Assembly: GCF_037975245.1 (NCBI RefSeq)
Contig: NC_092579.1
Span: forward strand, 4,922,001-4,986,000
Source of the DNA: Apostichopus japonicus
Lineage: Eukaryota; Echinodermata; Holothuroidea; Aspidochirotida; Stichopodidae
DNA length: 64,000 nucleotides
Reading direction: 5' to 3'
A program made the translations under genes and the position numbers. The notes beneath the pieces are model-generated. The model did no database searches, was not told the origin of the DNA, and saw only the letters and a program-made list of their open reading frames with translations. Below, piece after piece: positions 11,517 through 22,436 of the stretch (position 1 is its first letter; the number at the start of each line of letters is the position of its first letter).

Positions 11517-11824
11517 ATAGTTGTAAACAGAAGATCACTGAGGTTAATAGTTTTTTTTTATGATCTTGTGTTGTACTATTGTCGAGTCGGGCAGTGATCT
11601 ATAGTGCTTTGCTACATTCGACGTTAGTTTAAATAACATAGCAAGCCATATTCGTCCAATATCCTACTTGGAAGTTAAATTTTATTACATTTATCACATG
11701 CACATTCCGGTACATGAACCCCAGTAAAAATACTAGCACATTATTACGCACTTCATAAGATACTTAATTGCTTCCCGACACAATTACAGTATTATAAACT
11801 CGTAATATTTACCAGTGTTGTAGG

Positions 11825-11825
<1 letters not shown>

Positions 11826-11871
<46 letters not shown>
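11826..11871. repeat. (TA)n microsatellite
   Basis: About 23 TA units at the 3' side of the SINE insertion. A shorter TA tract (12150-12159) lies on its other side. Confidence 0.93.
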
Positions 11872-11874
<3 letters not shown>

Positions 11875-12149
11875 GAAAATCGTAATGAGTTGGAAAATCA
11901 AGAACAGTGAAAAAACTTTCAGCCTCCACCGGGATTCGAACCACGGGCCTTCCGCTCTGTACGCGGACACCCTAACCACTAGGCTATGGACGCTGATTGT
12001 TTGTCCAGAGATTCGAAACCGGTAAGGAAGGTCGTAATTCCACTGTAAGCGTTTGTCACCTGTATCGAACAATACTAGTTCTGTTTTTTGGTGACATATT
12101 TTGCCTTACTCTAGAAATCAAACATGATGCTAACCAACTCGAAATCATA
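11872..12149 (-). mobile_element. tRNA-derived SINE or MITE inserted in TA repeat
   Basis: On the minus strand at about 11995-11918 lies a tRNA-like domain. It has a polymerase III A box (TAGCCTAGTGGTTAGG), a 5-bp anticodon stem TCCGC/GCGGA with a 7-base loop, and a perfect B box (GGTTCGAATCC). Acceptor arms pair at 6 of 7 positions, but the T stem is mismatched. About 150 bases precede it and about 45 follow it before the TA tract. The outer edges carry GAGTTGG (about 11889) and its inverse CCAACTC (about 12138). The insertion is absent from the sister duplicate at 12376. It is not a functional tRNA gene. Confidence 0.65.
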
Positions 12150-12375
12150 TATATATATACCATACATTTGCATTGTCTCGGTGGCCTTTCTTGTTTTCTA
12201 TTGTCTATTGTTATTTTCAAGGTCAACACCTAGCTCTGGCAAAGAGGACGCTTGAGTGGCTTCCGTGAAGTTTCAATTTCTCGCTTCAATGGTGCCGATG
12301 ATAGTGACACAGGCAATGTGGGCATAGGCGTAGGAGGCAAGGGGGGGGGGGGCTACAGGCACCTCCAAACCAGAT

Positions 12376-12572
12376 AATATTTACCAGTGTTGTAGGCTAT
12401 ATATATACCATACATTTGCATTGTCTCGGTGGCCTTTCTTGTTTTCTATTGTCTATTGTTATTTTCAAGGTCAACACCTAGCTCTGGCAAAGAGGACGCT
12501 TGAATGACTTTCGTGAAGTTTAAATTTCTTGCTTATTATTGGTGCCGATGATACTAACACAGGCAGTGTGGG
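12376..12572. repeat. Tandem segmental duplication, copy 2 (empty SINE site)
   Basis: The second copy of the unit at 11802. It runs directly from the short TA tract into CCATACATTTGCATTG with no insertion, and leads into the complete hAT element B. Confidence 0.8.
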
Positions 12573-13168
12573 CATAGGCGTAGGAGGCGGAGGGGGCTGC
12601 AGCCCCCCCCCCCCCCCAATCAAATATTTTTGTGAAAACTCGGGCAATAAATATGCTGAGAATATTTCGGGCACCTCCTGAAAGAAAAGTAAATTGCAAT
12701 GATGTAGCTAAAGGAAATCAATAGTTTACAAAAAATCTCCTTGGTAATTACAATAAAGTTCTAATCTTGCCCGACATATTCGCCATTACTAAAGTAATAG
12801 AGAGTTTTGACAAAATTGGCCCTCCATGCTTTTTCACCATCTACATAAGACATTTCGTTGTTTACATTAGCATCCCGCGGTAAACAGCGCAACTTTAACG
12901 GACTAGCACCTACATATTCGGTAATTCACCAGTGTGTTTTTAAACTTCTGTTATTATTATCATTATTATTATTATGATAACCAATATGGAAGGGTAATAA
13001 TACGGCAAACGATTGTATGTAATTTGCATGCGATGTAATAACCGATGCATGCCTATATGATATGCACATTAAGATGTCGAACGCGCGCGGAGCTTGCGAA
13101 AAATTTGGTTATATTTTTCGGGCAAGTCGTTACAGCCCCCCAAATCAAATTGGGCTCCTACGCCTATG
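12573..13168 (+). mobile_element. hAT-type MITE, family B (complete)
   Basis: A 596-bp element with inverted ends CATAGGCGTAGGAG and a perfect 8-bp target duplication AGTGTGGG (12565-12572, 13169-13176). A C run lies next to the left end. A truncated left end sits in the upstream duplicate (12333-12368), and an inverted diverged copy lies at about 30289-30620. It encodes no protein. Confidence 0.87.
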
Positions 13169-13176
13169 AGTGTGGG

Positions 13177-16100
13177 GGACGGGAGGGAGGAGCGAGGGAG
13201 GGGGTGATGGTGTGGTGGAAAAAAGATTAAATCAGGGTAATGATAGAGAATTATCAACTGAGTTCATTTGCTATGTCCTTCATTCCAGCTTAAAAATCCA
13301 ATGCATACCTCACGACAATTTTGATCACAATATCTTTACAGGCCTAGATGCAAGTCTACAAATCAATACGATATTCACGTATATAATGCTGTCGCAATGT
13401 CGGTTGCGTCAGTTACCAGTGAGGCACTTGTTATGCCTGATGAAAGGTTGAGGTGAGAGGGGTGGGGATGGGTCCAAGGGACTTCAGCCCTGCTGCCTGG
13501 AGTCAATTAACGCGGACCATTTTAATAGTATCCTTAAGGCAAAACAAAGAGTTTTAAAAGGAGAGCGGGCCTGTCCAGGATCTTGGTCTCTCTTGTGATA
13601 ACGATAGCTATACATGGGCCTAAACTCATAGCTCATTGAGCCTTACCAGTTATGGTCACTTCTCCAAATAAAATGAATTAATTTCAGTACAGCTTAAGTC
13701 ATATATAGTTCAATACAAAACACTGTATATCCCTGTCGTTGGGACCTGTATATTGATCAGCATTTTATACGTTATCTAACAGTATATAGTAGCTTTTGGT
13801 GCGTAAATAGCGTTGTTTCTCAAGAGCATTTAGTTCATCACAACCTGTCGGAAAATGTTCGTCAATTCCAGCCGCGTCGAGAGACGGTTGTGCCCAGGTA
13901 AATGTGACCACACGCCCCAACCTTATCGAATTCTTCATTATTCCTTAGAAGTATTATGAAAATGGGATTAAATTATTATGTATCTCATATTCTTCGGGCC
14001 CTCTAATTGGATCCTGGCTGTACCGCTGGGCCATGTACCCCCAGCCCTCTCGTGCAGGCCTAGTCGTATAGATATAGTATTTATACTTTCATGAAGGATA
14101 CAGGCAAACTCCGGCTGAACACAAATTAAGGTAATCGCCATTTTTTAGTTTCATGTAGCCTAGTTTACGGTAATTTGATGATTTAGGTAACGTTTTAAAG
14201 TGAACAGTTTACGGCGAATCTAGCAGCCTCTACGCAAAAGCTGAAAAAGATTTCAGGGTTAGCGCCCTCTCTTAGCAAAGTTGATTGACCATGATCGTGT
14301 AGACTCGTTAACATCAGTTTTGCGAGTAAAATACCAGCTTAATTTTATCCGTAATCTCTCGTCCGTTTTAGTTTTAGTTTTCGCATTGGGGTGATGGTAA
14401 GATTTGATGGGATGGGAAGGGTTGTTCATCACACAAATTGATCATATAAGGTAGAACATGATGGGTTGGTTCTCTTGCCAGGGCCTTGGACTCGCATTCT
14501 CACTCGGTACGATGTGTCGTATTGTCATTTTAAAAAAATGGTTTTGAACTCGTCCAGAGGTTGGGGATCGGGGCTGGTAGCTTGGTAGAGCGTCCTATTG
14601 AGGAGTCAGTAACGTCATCCAGTTGGGACAATTTCCTAATGCTAATACCTTTCTAAACTGTACTCCAATATCATGCTCTCGAAGCACTGGTATTGTCAGT
14701 ACAAACAATTCCTAACCTTGATCTGATAGAAACATGATATTCATACTGCTCGTACTGATAATACGAGTGCTCTGAAGCGGGACATAACACTACAGTATAG
14801 AAAAATTATCCCAGCTGGGTGTAACCTTGGCAATAAGAAGGGTTAATCATTACTTAGTTGAAAAGAAGTGCCAATCAGAGGCATACAGCGAATCTAACAG
14901 AAGATAAACACTATTCGCGCCAATATACATATAACGTTGTTTTACTAGATCCCGGGATCTGAATTCACCATAGGCTATAAATTTTACATCACACTAAGGA
15001 CAACATTTGAGAGGTTCAAATGCACTTTTTAACCATACCTTCCGGCTACAATAGTAAACAACATAAATTCTATGGATCGCGTATGGCACGCCAATAGTAA
15101 AAATATTGAAGTCATTCATATGGGTTATTGTAATATATATACACTACGTGACAGTATTTATGGTTTTTGAGGCGCGCTAAAAGTCTCGTTCAAAAGCAAA
15201 ATAACGGACAGTTAAACAACGGTAAAGATATTTTGCAAATTCTACATGTCGATCATCAAATTTACATCATATCTGAGAGAGATTTTAAAATGAAACAACC
15301 ATAACAAGAAATAAGATAAATTTGTCGGGTTGGTAGATCTCGGGTTGCAGCTGGCTAACTGTCCTTTAACATTTTAAACCATGCTGCGAGATATTTTATA
15401 CAGTAGATCTATATAGGAGCAGACATAATCATTATCAGATCTAGACAAATAAGTTAATATTTTGCAGCCATAATTCAACAAACCAGCAATTTACATTTTT
15501 TCTTTGCATTGGGATGGAGATTCTCTTCAAATGCGGTAGCTATTAAAAATATTGTTTGGCGTTTGGTCAAATTTGTTTAACAAATCTACCGAAGAAATAA
15601 AGGGTCTGGAGACTCGTGCATAAAGAAACGTCTAATGCCGGTAATCTGACCTAGTTTCGAATGAGGTGTCAGAAGTGTTAGACACCACCATCGATCCCAG
15701 AAAATACACACACAGCTTGCTACCGTCAGTAATTAGACACTAGTGTACAGTCAGTACACACAGCTGCGGTCAATACCCACAGCACAGTATACAAACGATA
15801 CAGCGATGGACATCTCAGTTCCAGCTAAAGATAACAAGGTATCACGTTGCATTACTGTCTGCATTTCGTAGCGACAGGAACAAAACGTCACTTGCAAGCA
15901 ATGGAAAGTTAACTTTTTTCAGATGGCTGCACGCGGATTGGGTGAGTCTTCAAATGCCTTTAAAAAATCGTTAATGCAATGTCCCTTCTACGCTTCCGTA
16001 TATATGCACGTGTCGAAAAGACTCACTGCATAGCCGTCGATCGCTGCTCGTATTCTCTATTGCAATAACCTGGTTCGGACGTTTTCCAAGCCTGCCGCTA

Positions 16101-16862
16101 TGCCCGGAGTTAACTCGTTGAAACGCGGGTTCAAATTGCAGGGCTTATCTGCGGTTACAATTTTAGCTCTACCTATGCTTGCTTGAAGCAAGACCGCGTT
16201 CGTGGGAACGGGGTATAAGTCACTCCGGCCGAGTTTAGATCCCACGCGTTAAACTGATAAATGTTTTCTACCGACATTCGTTTACATCTACATCAATAAG
16301 TATTTAGCGTATATGGATACTCTGATCTTGACGAATCGTCATGTGAGCAGACGACCGAGACTTATACGAACGGTTTTCGAGTTGGTTTAGTCGACGACAG
16401 TCGAATAGCTGACCGATGACTTATTGATGAGACAAATATGCGCTATTTTCATTCGTATATGCATGTATAAGCTTGTTTAATTAACAAACCCGCACATGTG
16501 CCAGACGCATGATTATAAGAGAAAATGCGGGATATAATCGCATTATCTGCTCAGACACAGATAACATTGAGGCTATAAGGTACGTTAATTATCTCTGACC
16601 AGTGCATTAACTGATCGACATGGTTCGCCGGTAGCGATTATTTTTTTTTTGGCAGTACTGTTAATCTATGGGAGTTATTTACCTAATCATATATGCGAGA
16701 CTGCGAGTTTATTCTGACATGTCATGTCACGTATTTGAACATGTAAACAACACTCAATTATCTACACCCTCTCTAGAGAAATATCCATAGGAATATTCTT
16801 GTTTATGAAGGATAGGCCCTATATATATATAGAAAATGGTCCTTTTTTACGTGGATTGCTGC
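13177..16862. other. Intergenic; foldback and tRNA-like fragments, no gene
   Basis: No protein gene recognised. Contains the foldback region at 14570-14825. A few short open frames have no family signal. Confidence 0.45.
14570..14825. repeat. Foldback repeat with tRNA-like start
   Basis: Two imperfect inverted arms, about 14618-14702 and 14752-14819. CAGTTGGGACAATTTCC on the left matches the inverse of the right arm (CAGCTGGGATAATTTTTC). GAAGCACTGGTATTGTCAGTAC matches the inverse of GTACTGATAATACGAGTGCT. The start (14570-14610) resembles a tRNA D arm (GGTAGCTTGGTAGAGCG), suggesting a tRNA-derived repeat. Nature uncertain. Confidence 0.45.
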
Positions 16863-16870
16863 ACTTTCTA

Positions 16871-17243
16871 CAGTGGCGTAGGAAGGTACTTTTGAGTGGG
16901 GGGGCTGAAGACTGATGGCCGGCCTGGGGGAGGGGTCTAAGGGGAGGGGGTGTCCCCCTCCCCTTTGGAATTTTTTGCATTTCCAGGTAGCCTCAGATGC
17001 AATTTGGTGCAATATAGCACACTTCAACACCCACTCCATTTTGTAAACTTAATTTTGTATTTTCACCAGGCCTTAGATGCAATTTGGTGCTCCAAATGAG
17101 ATTTTTTTTCTCATTTGGAAATGAAAAAGGGGTTTTCTGACTTGCGAAGCGGGGGGGGGGCGGAATGATACTTCCGCCCCCCCCCCGCTTTTTTCACTGG
17201 GGGGGGCTGGCGCCCCCCCAGCCCCCCGGTTCCTACGCCCTTG
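16871..17243 (+). mobile_element. hAT-type MITE, family A copy 2
   Basis: A 373-bp copy with ends CAGTGGCGTAGGAA and (inverted) CAAGGGCGTAGGAA, flanked by perfect 8-bp duplications ACTTTCTA (16863-16870, 17244-17251). G and C runs lie just inside the right end. Non-coding. Confidence 0.9.
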
Positions 17244-17251
17244 ACTTTCTA

Positions 17252-18300
17252 GATAGATCCTTCCAATAAAGCCGAACTGTGATAATAAGAATGACGAAGA
17301 TTGTCGTAAAAGTGCGCATGCACAGCAATTGTTAAACATAATAATGTCAAAAGTACGTACGTAAAAATGCTATACCTAGCTCGACATATTACAAATTAAC
17401 AAATTGGCATATTTCAGTTTCTCGTGCTCTCATTGGCTAATTTAATTCTTTAGGGTTCTGATTGGACGAAATCGGCATATGTCGAATTGAAACTATCCTA
17501 ATGATATAAAATGTGGATATTTAAACAAAACAATTCCAACGTGGTTTATTCTAGAATTAAAGTAAAAGGTCTGGGCGATGAATTTTGAGGATCAAATTAA
17601 ACCATTGGTCACACTCTCATCTGTCCAAGAGCATGAAGAAGGGTGGCAAAGTTCGATCAATCGTTATCTTAAATATGTTTAAAGGCATTGAAGACTCGCC
17701 CCAAACGGCGTGCCGCCATCTGCAATGTCCATCGCTGTATCGTTTGTACACTGTGCTGTGGGTATTGCCCGCAGCTGAATGTACTGACTGTACACTAGTG
17801 TGTAGTTAACGACGGGGTGGTCAAATTATGAGCTGTCCATGCGTATACATCATAACTGAAATCGTTAAACAGATGGCCCTGTTTTTGGCCTTCACATGAC
17901 GACTTTCCACCTAACGTCATATCCACAACATTTCAGCAAATATGGACAAAAACTCTAGGAGGAGTAACATCTTTTACGTTTTCAGAAAATGACCGATAGT
18001 GACCTTAAATGAACTTCAAATTTATGCAACGTGATCGCATGTATAAAAGCTTAACTCACACAAACCTCTCACGAAATTTCAGCCAAACTTTCAGCCATTC
18101 AAACACGTTGGCAAAAAGAGACACAATTTCGGCAAAAGTCGCAATGTTGCTACACCTCAGCCAAACGCAAATTTCAGCTGAGCTAAAAATGGCAATATGT
18201 CTAACATGTTGAACTACCATGTTTATGCAGAAGAAAAGTATCTTCTGCAGGGCTATAGACAACTGCTACTAACTGAACACCAAGTAACAATGGACAGAGC
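17252..18300. other. Intergenic, no gene seen
   Basis: AT-rich; short open frames without recognisable domains. Confidence 0.45.
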
Positions 18301-18301
18301 T

Positions 18302-20993
18302 ATTCATTTATTTAACATTAAAGGGTATACTCGGTTAGCGCAAGCTAATCTCCGCCGAGGCCCTGAAATGAAATAACTAATAAAGAAATGAAAAAAATAT
18401 AAACATATAAAATAATAATAATAGTAATAGTAATAAAATATAAAGAAATAAGACGACAATGAAAATAAAAATAAAAATTGATATGGCATAAAATACAACA
18501 TGGAACAAACAATGAAAAGAAATTAATTAAGAGCATAATAAATTAATTAAAGTCCTGCATAGAACGTTTAAAAGTATTTAAAGACTTGGCATTCTTACAC
18601 ACCTTTTAATTCGTTCCATTCCTTAGCAGCAACATATGAAAATGTTTTCTGGTGATACTGGGTATTACCACCCTCTAAAAATAAATTATTTCGTGTGGTG
18701 GACCTTAGAGAGTGGTTATGTTTATTATTTGTGTGGCGGAACATTTCCACAACATACTGCGGAGCCAGACCATTTAAAGACCTATACACCATTGTCAATC
18801 TTTTACATTTTAAACGTTTTTCGAGTGAGGACCAGTTTTAAAAAGGTCTACAGATCTATCATCAAATGTTGCATTGAGAATTATTCTTGCTGCAGCTTTC
18901 TTTAAACGACTAAGTCTGAGAACATTTCTGGCATTACTATTTCCCCATACTAAACTACAGTACTCAACAATCGGTAAAATATATCCATTATAAAATAGAA
19001 TACAAGTATTGGTATATCAATGAATGGTTTTATGCGTCTAAGAAGAGCCAATCTACTGGAAACGAGCTTGCAAACAGAATCGACTTGTTCATTCCAAGAT
19101 AATACATTGTCGATTTGTACGCCCAAAATCTTTTCACAGCATACAATTTCAATTATAGAATCTTCAACGGCAATATTTAATTTGTTATTTGGAATGGATG
19201 TCAACCTTTGTCTTGAACCAATCAACATGCTTTTAGTTTTATTACTATTTATAACCATTTCATTTTTCTTGCACCATTTGCAAATATTATATCTATATCC
19301 TCATTAAGTTTAGTATTTAAATCATCCATAGACTTGCCCTTCATATGAAATGTTGTATCGTCTGCATACATGTCCGCATTGCAATAATTAATACTTTGAC
19401 CCATGTCATTAATAACCAAAACAAAGAGCAACGGGCCCAGAATTGACCCCTGTGGCACCCCACATGTTACTGGCAGTAAGGGGGAAAATACACCATTTAC
19501 ACATGTAGATTGTTGTCTATTACATATAAATACGACTTAAGCCATGCAACAGACCTTTCGGAAAGACCATATATAGATAACTTATTTATTAGAATAGAAT
19601 GGTTTACTATAGGTCAAATACTTTTCTCAGGTCTAGAAATACAGATCCTATAAGGTATCCGCTATCAATAGATTTATTCCAGTCGTCGACAATCTTTAGT
19701 AATGCAGTTTCACAAGAGTGCCCTTTTCTAAAACCTGACTGGGACGATCGTATTTTATAGACTAAATGCATTTAAAAATTTGGATAAAGCACCATGAACG
19801 TGTTTTTCTAATATCTTAGATAATACAGGCAAGATTGAAATGGGTCGATAATTGGATACTCTAGATTTAAATCACTCTTGTAAAAGGGAACAACTTTGGC
19901 TTTCTTCCACTTAGAAGGAAAGACGGAGTTTCTGATGCTACTATTCAGTACATGGGTGATACTGTTTGTTATTTCACTAGCAGATTACTAATAAGAAGAT
20001 AGGAGCTAATCCCGTCCAGACCGGTGGCTTTAGTAGCATCCATTGAAATAAGCGCTTTGTAGACAAATTCATCAGTCACCTCTGGAATTTGGAATGCAAC
20101 ATCATTGCGTAATTTGGAAGAAACAAACTCTTTAACACTTGCTAAATAATCATTATCCACATTGTTGTTATAATACCAATAAGATACTTAGACGATACAG
20201 ACGTAAAGAATTCGTTAAATGACTTAGCGATATCGATTGGATCTGTTTCTAGGTTAACATTGTTGATTTTCATATTAGTATCATTGGACTAAACATTTTC
20301 TAAGGATTTGGCAAATAACTTTGGAATCGCCTTTGCCCTCAACAATAGAATCTCTGAAATAACTATGTTAAGCCGATCGAATTAAACTTACAACTTTGTT
20401 TCTCCAGACTCGATATGTCTCTGGATCCTTTAATTTTGACGAACTCCTCATTTTAATGGCATGAATTATCTCAGCATTGAACCACTTGGGCTGATTTTTC
20501 ATTTTGACCTTTTTTTTTGGGGGGGGGGGGGGGAGCATGCTTATTACCAATATTAAGACAAATATTTTCCCAATTTTCTAACGAACGATTTGCATCTGCT
20601 TCTTGCAACACAGATTGCCAAGAACAATTTGTCATGTCTTGCTTGAACGCATTTACATCTAATTTATTTGTCGCACGATATTTCATGGTTTCGTGACCCG
20701 TCTTTTCTGATGATGGTTGGTGTGAGGCAGGGTGTTTCCAAGTGAAATATGTCGGGTAATGGTCACTCGACCTAATTTTTGGATCTTCAGTATTGACAAT
20801 TCGACTTTCTTTAGTCGTATAAATATGATTAATTAATGTGCACGATGAATTTAGTTTCTCTAGCTGCTACCTTTATTGTTTGCTTCAAGTTATACATCTC
20901 CATGTCTGGCATCCACCTTTTGTTACCACCACCTAGTAGATTTATGTGAAAGTCCCCGATAATAACTATATCAGAAAAAGAATTACATGGGGC
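18302..20993 (-). mobile_element. Decayed LINE with endonuclease and reverse transcriptase
   Basis: Reading the minus strand from 20993 down, translated fragments in several frames follow LINE ORF2 order. The AP-type endonuclease end has VIIGDFHINLL (about 20950-20980) and SDHYPTYFTW (about 20740-20768). A linker reads QPKWFNAEIIHAIK. Reverse transcriptase fragments include DATKATGLDGISSYLL (about 20000) and PQGSILGPLLFVLVINDM, with the catalytic YADD (19354-19368). Next come KTKSMLIGSRQRL and LGVQIDNVLSW, then the C-terminal NHSLRSTTRNNLFL and AAKEWNEL. Stops and frameshifts interrupt it, and a homopolymer T/G tract at 20511-20533 splits the linker. The 3'UTR hairpin (18333-18350) matches the copy at 7.5 kb. 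The 5' half of the endonuclease is missing. Inactive; Jockey/CR1/L2-like group. Confidence 0.88.
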
Positions 20994-21124
20994 AGCTAAC
21001 ATGAGGCAGCTATACGTGAGCAGAGAGACGCGTTGGTATGTGGAGCTGGCCAGTTAAATTCCTGATATGGCAATGAGGATTTTCTGGTGGGTATAAGGAA
21101 TGCAAAGCCTGTAGTCACTACAGA

Positions 21125-21442
21125 CAGTGGCGTACCTAGAATAGTTGGCACCCGGGGCGGATCCTTTCTTTTAACCCGGGCAAGGGATGCCGTCCTGGGG
21201 GATGGTTCTAAGGGAACGGGTGTCTCCCTCCCTGTATCCCTCTCAAAGCTTTGAGAAAAAATATGGTTTATGAATGGTGGCAAAAACACAAACTGATGCT
21301 ATCTTTGGCAAAATTTTGAACTGATTACACAATAATTTACAAAAATAGGGAAATTTGGGTAGGGGAGGGGCTGTGGCATGGCACCCCAACTGACTGGTAT
21401 CCGGGGCGGTCCGCCCTCCCCGATTAGTACGGTACGCCACTG
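21125..21442 (+). mobile_element. hAT-type MITE, family C
   Basis: A 318-bp element with matching inverted ends CAGTGGCGTACC, flanked by near-perfect 8-bp duplications (ACTACAGA 21117-21124, ACTACAGG 21443-21450). The termini resemble family A for the first 10 bases; the interior differs. Confidence 0.82.
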
Positions 21443-21450
21443 ACTACAGG

Positions 21451-22436
21451 TGTATGAAGGAACATAGAAGAGGCGGTTGGCTAATAAGTCGTTGCAGTAG
21501 ATTCTGGGTCTGGGTGTCACACACCAACCCCTCCCCAGAAAAATACAATCAAGTTTTGACGTCAAATGGTACATTATGATGCGTATTCAGAATATAAAGT
21601 ACGGTATAGTTTCAGAATTAGCTCTAAACGGAAGTGGTGCTAATAAATACTTTTGATGGATTTGTGTGTGCGGTTGAAAAAGGGGCAGTCTACACCCCAT
21701 AGCAGTTAGCTGAATAGTTAAGATCCCCCAACTGAAACATCCACCCAACCCCCCTCCCCTCTCCCCCTCCAACGACTGACGATAGGAATAGGCTATAACT
21801 ATTTAACTGATCCATTCTCAACCCAAATCCCTTTGCATCGAGACTGTGACTGTGTGCTCATAGTCAAATGTGTCTCACGAGTCCCTTAGAAAGGGATTAG
21901 AACATACACGTGATCTTAGCCAAAATGTCGAAAAAGTAATATCATTTGTCAAAGGGTATTACCGTGCTACATTAAAAATATATCGACATGCATAAATATG
22001 TGAACTACTTACCAGGCCATAAATTGCTTTTATTCATAGCGGCATGATTATGCAATGTTGAAGGAAACGAATGGAATATAAAGTCTATAACAAACGATTC
22101 TATTCAATAACTCAGACAGTATCTACCTCGTCGGCATTTCTGTACATGCATAAATAACAGAGTGGTTTTAATCAATAAACAGATATCCTCGCAACAGTTC
22201 TACGGAATGACGTATATTATAGCAGTGTATGAGCAACTTGGTTTGGCTTTCATCTCCATGCAGGCTGTATCTTCGGTGGAATTTTCTGTATCTTCGGTGG
22301 AATTTTCTTGCAAAGCAATATATAATCAAAGAAACTGCCTGACAATGTAAGTCTGTGGTTATATTCTATGATATATTCGTTAATGATATTTAGAGGATTA
22401 TTTCAAGCTGATACCGTACACCAGTCTACCGGCAAA
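21451..22436. other. Region upstream of the SLC35G gene
   Basis: No coding sequence recognised. A perfect 21-bp direct repeat of GTATCTTCGGTGGAATTTTC plus T lies around 22267-22309, about 130 bases before the predicted start codon, probably in promoter or 5'UTR. Confidence 0.35.

Larger units (their letters stand above)
11802..12375. repeat. Tandem segmental duplication, copy 1 (with SINE)
   Basis: The sequence from TAATATTTACCAGTGTTG through to the left end of hAT element B (CATAGGCGTAGGAG, starting 12333) is repeated from 12376. About 96 bases from CCATACATTTGCATTG (12160 and 12410) are essentially identical between copies. Copy 1 carries an extra insertion of about 300 bases within its TA tract. 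It ends inside element B, at a GGCACCTCC that also occurs inside the complete element. Confidence 0.8.

Noticed and set aside
11918..11995. Functional tRNA gene on the minus strand
   Set aside because: A and B boxes and the anticodon stem are good, but the T stem is mismatched, the anticodon would be an unused ACA, and it lies inside a mobile insertion.
16803..17339. Minus-strand frames with poly-Pro and Gly/Ala stretches
   Set aside because: They are read through hAT MITE family A; the same peptides appear at the other two copies.
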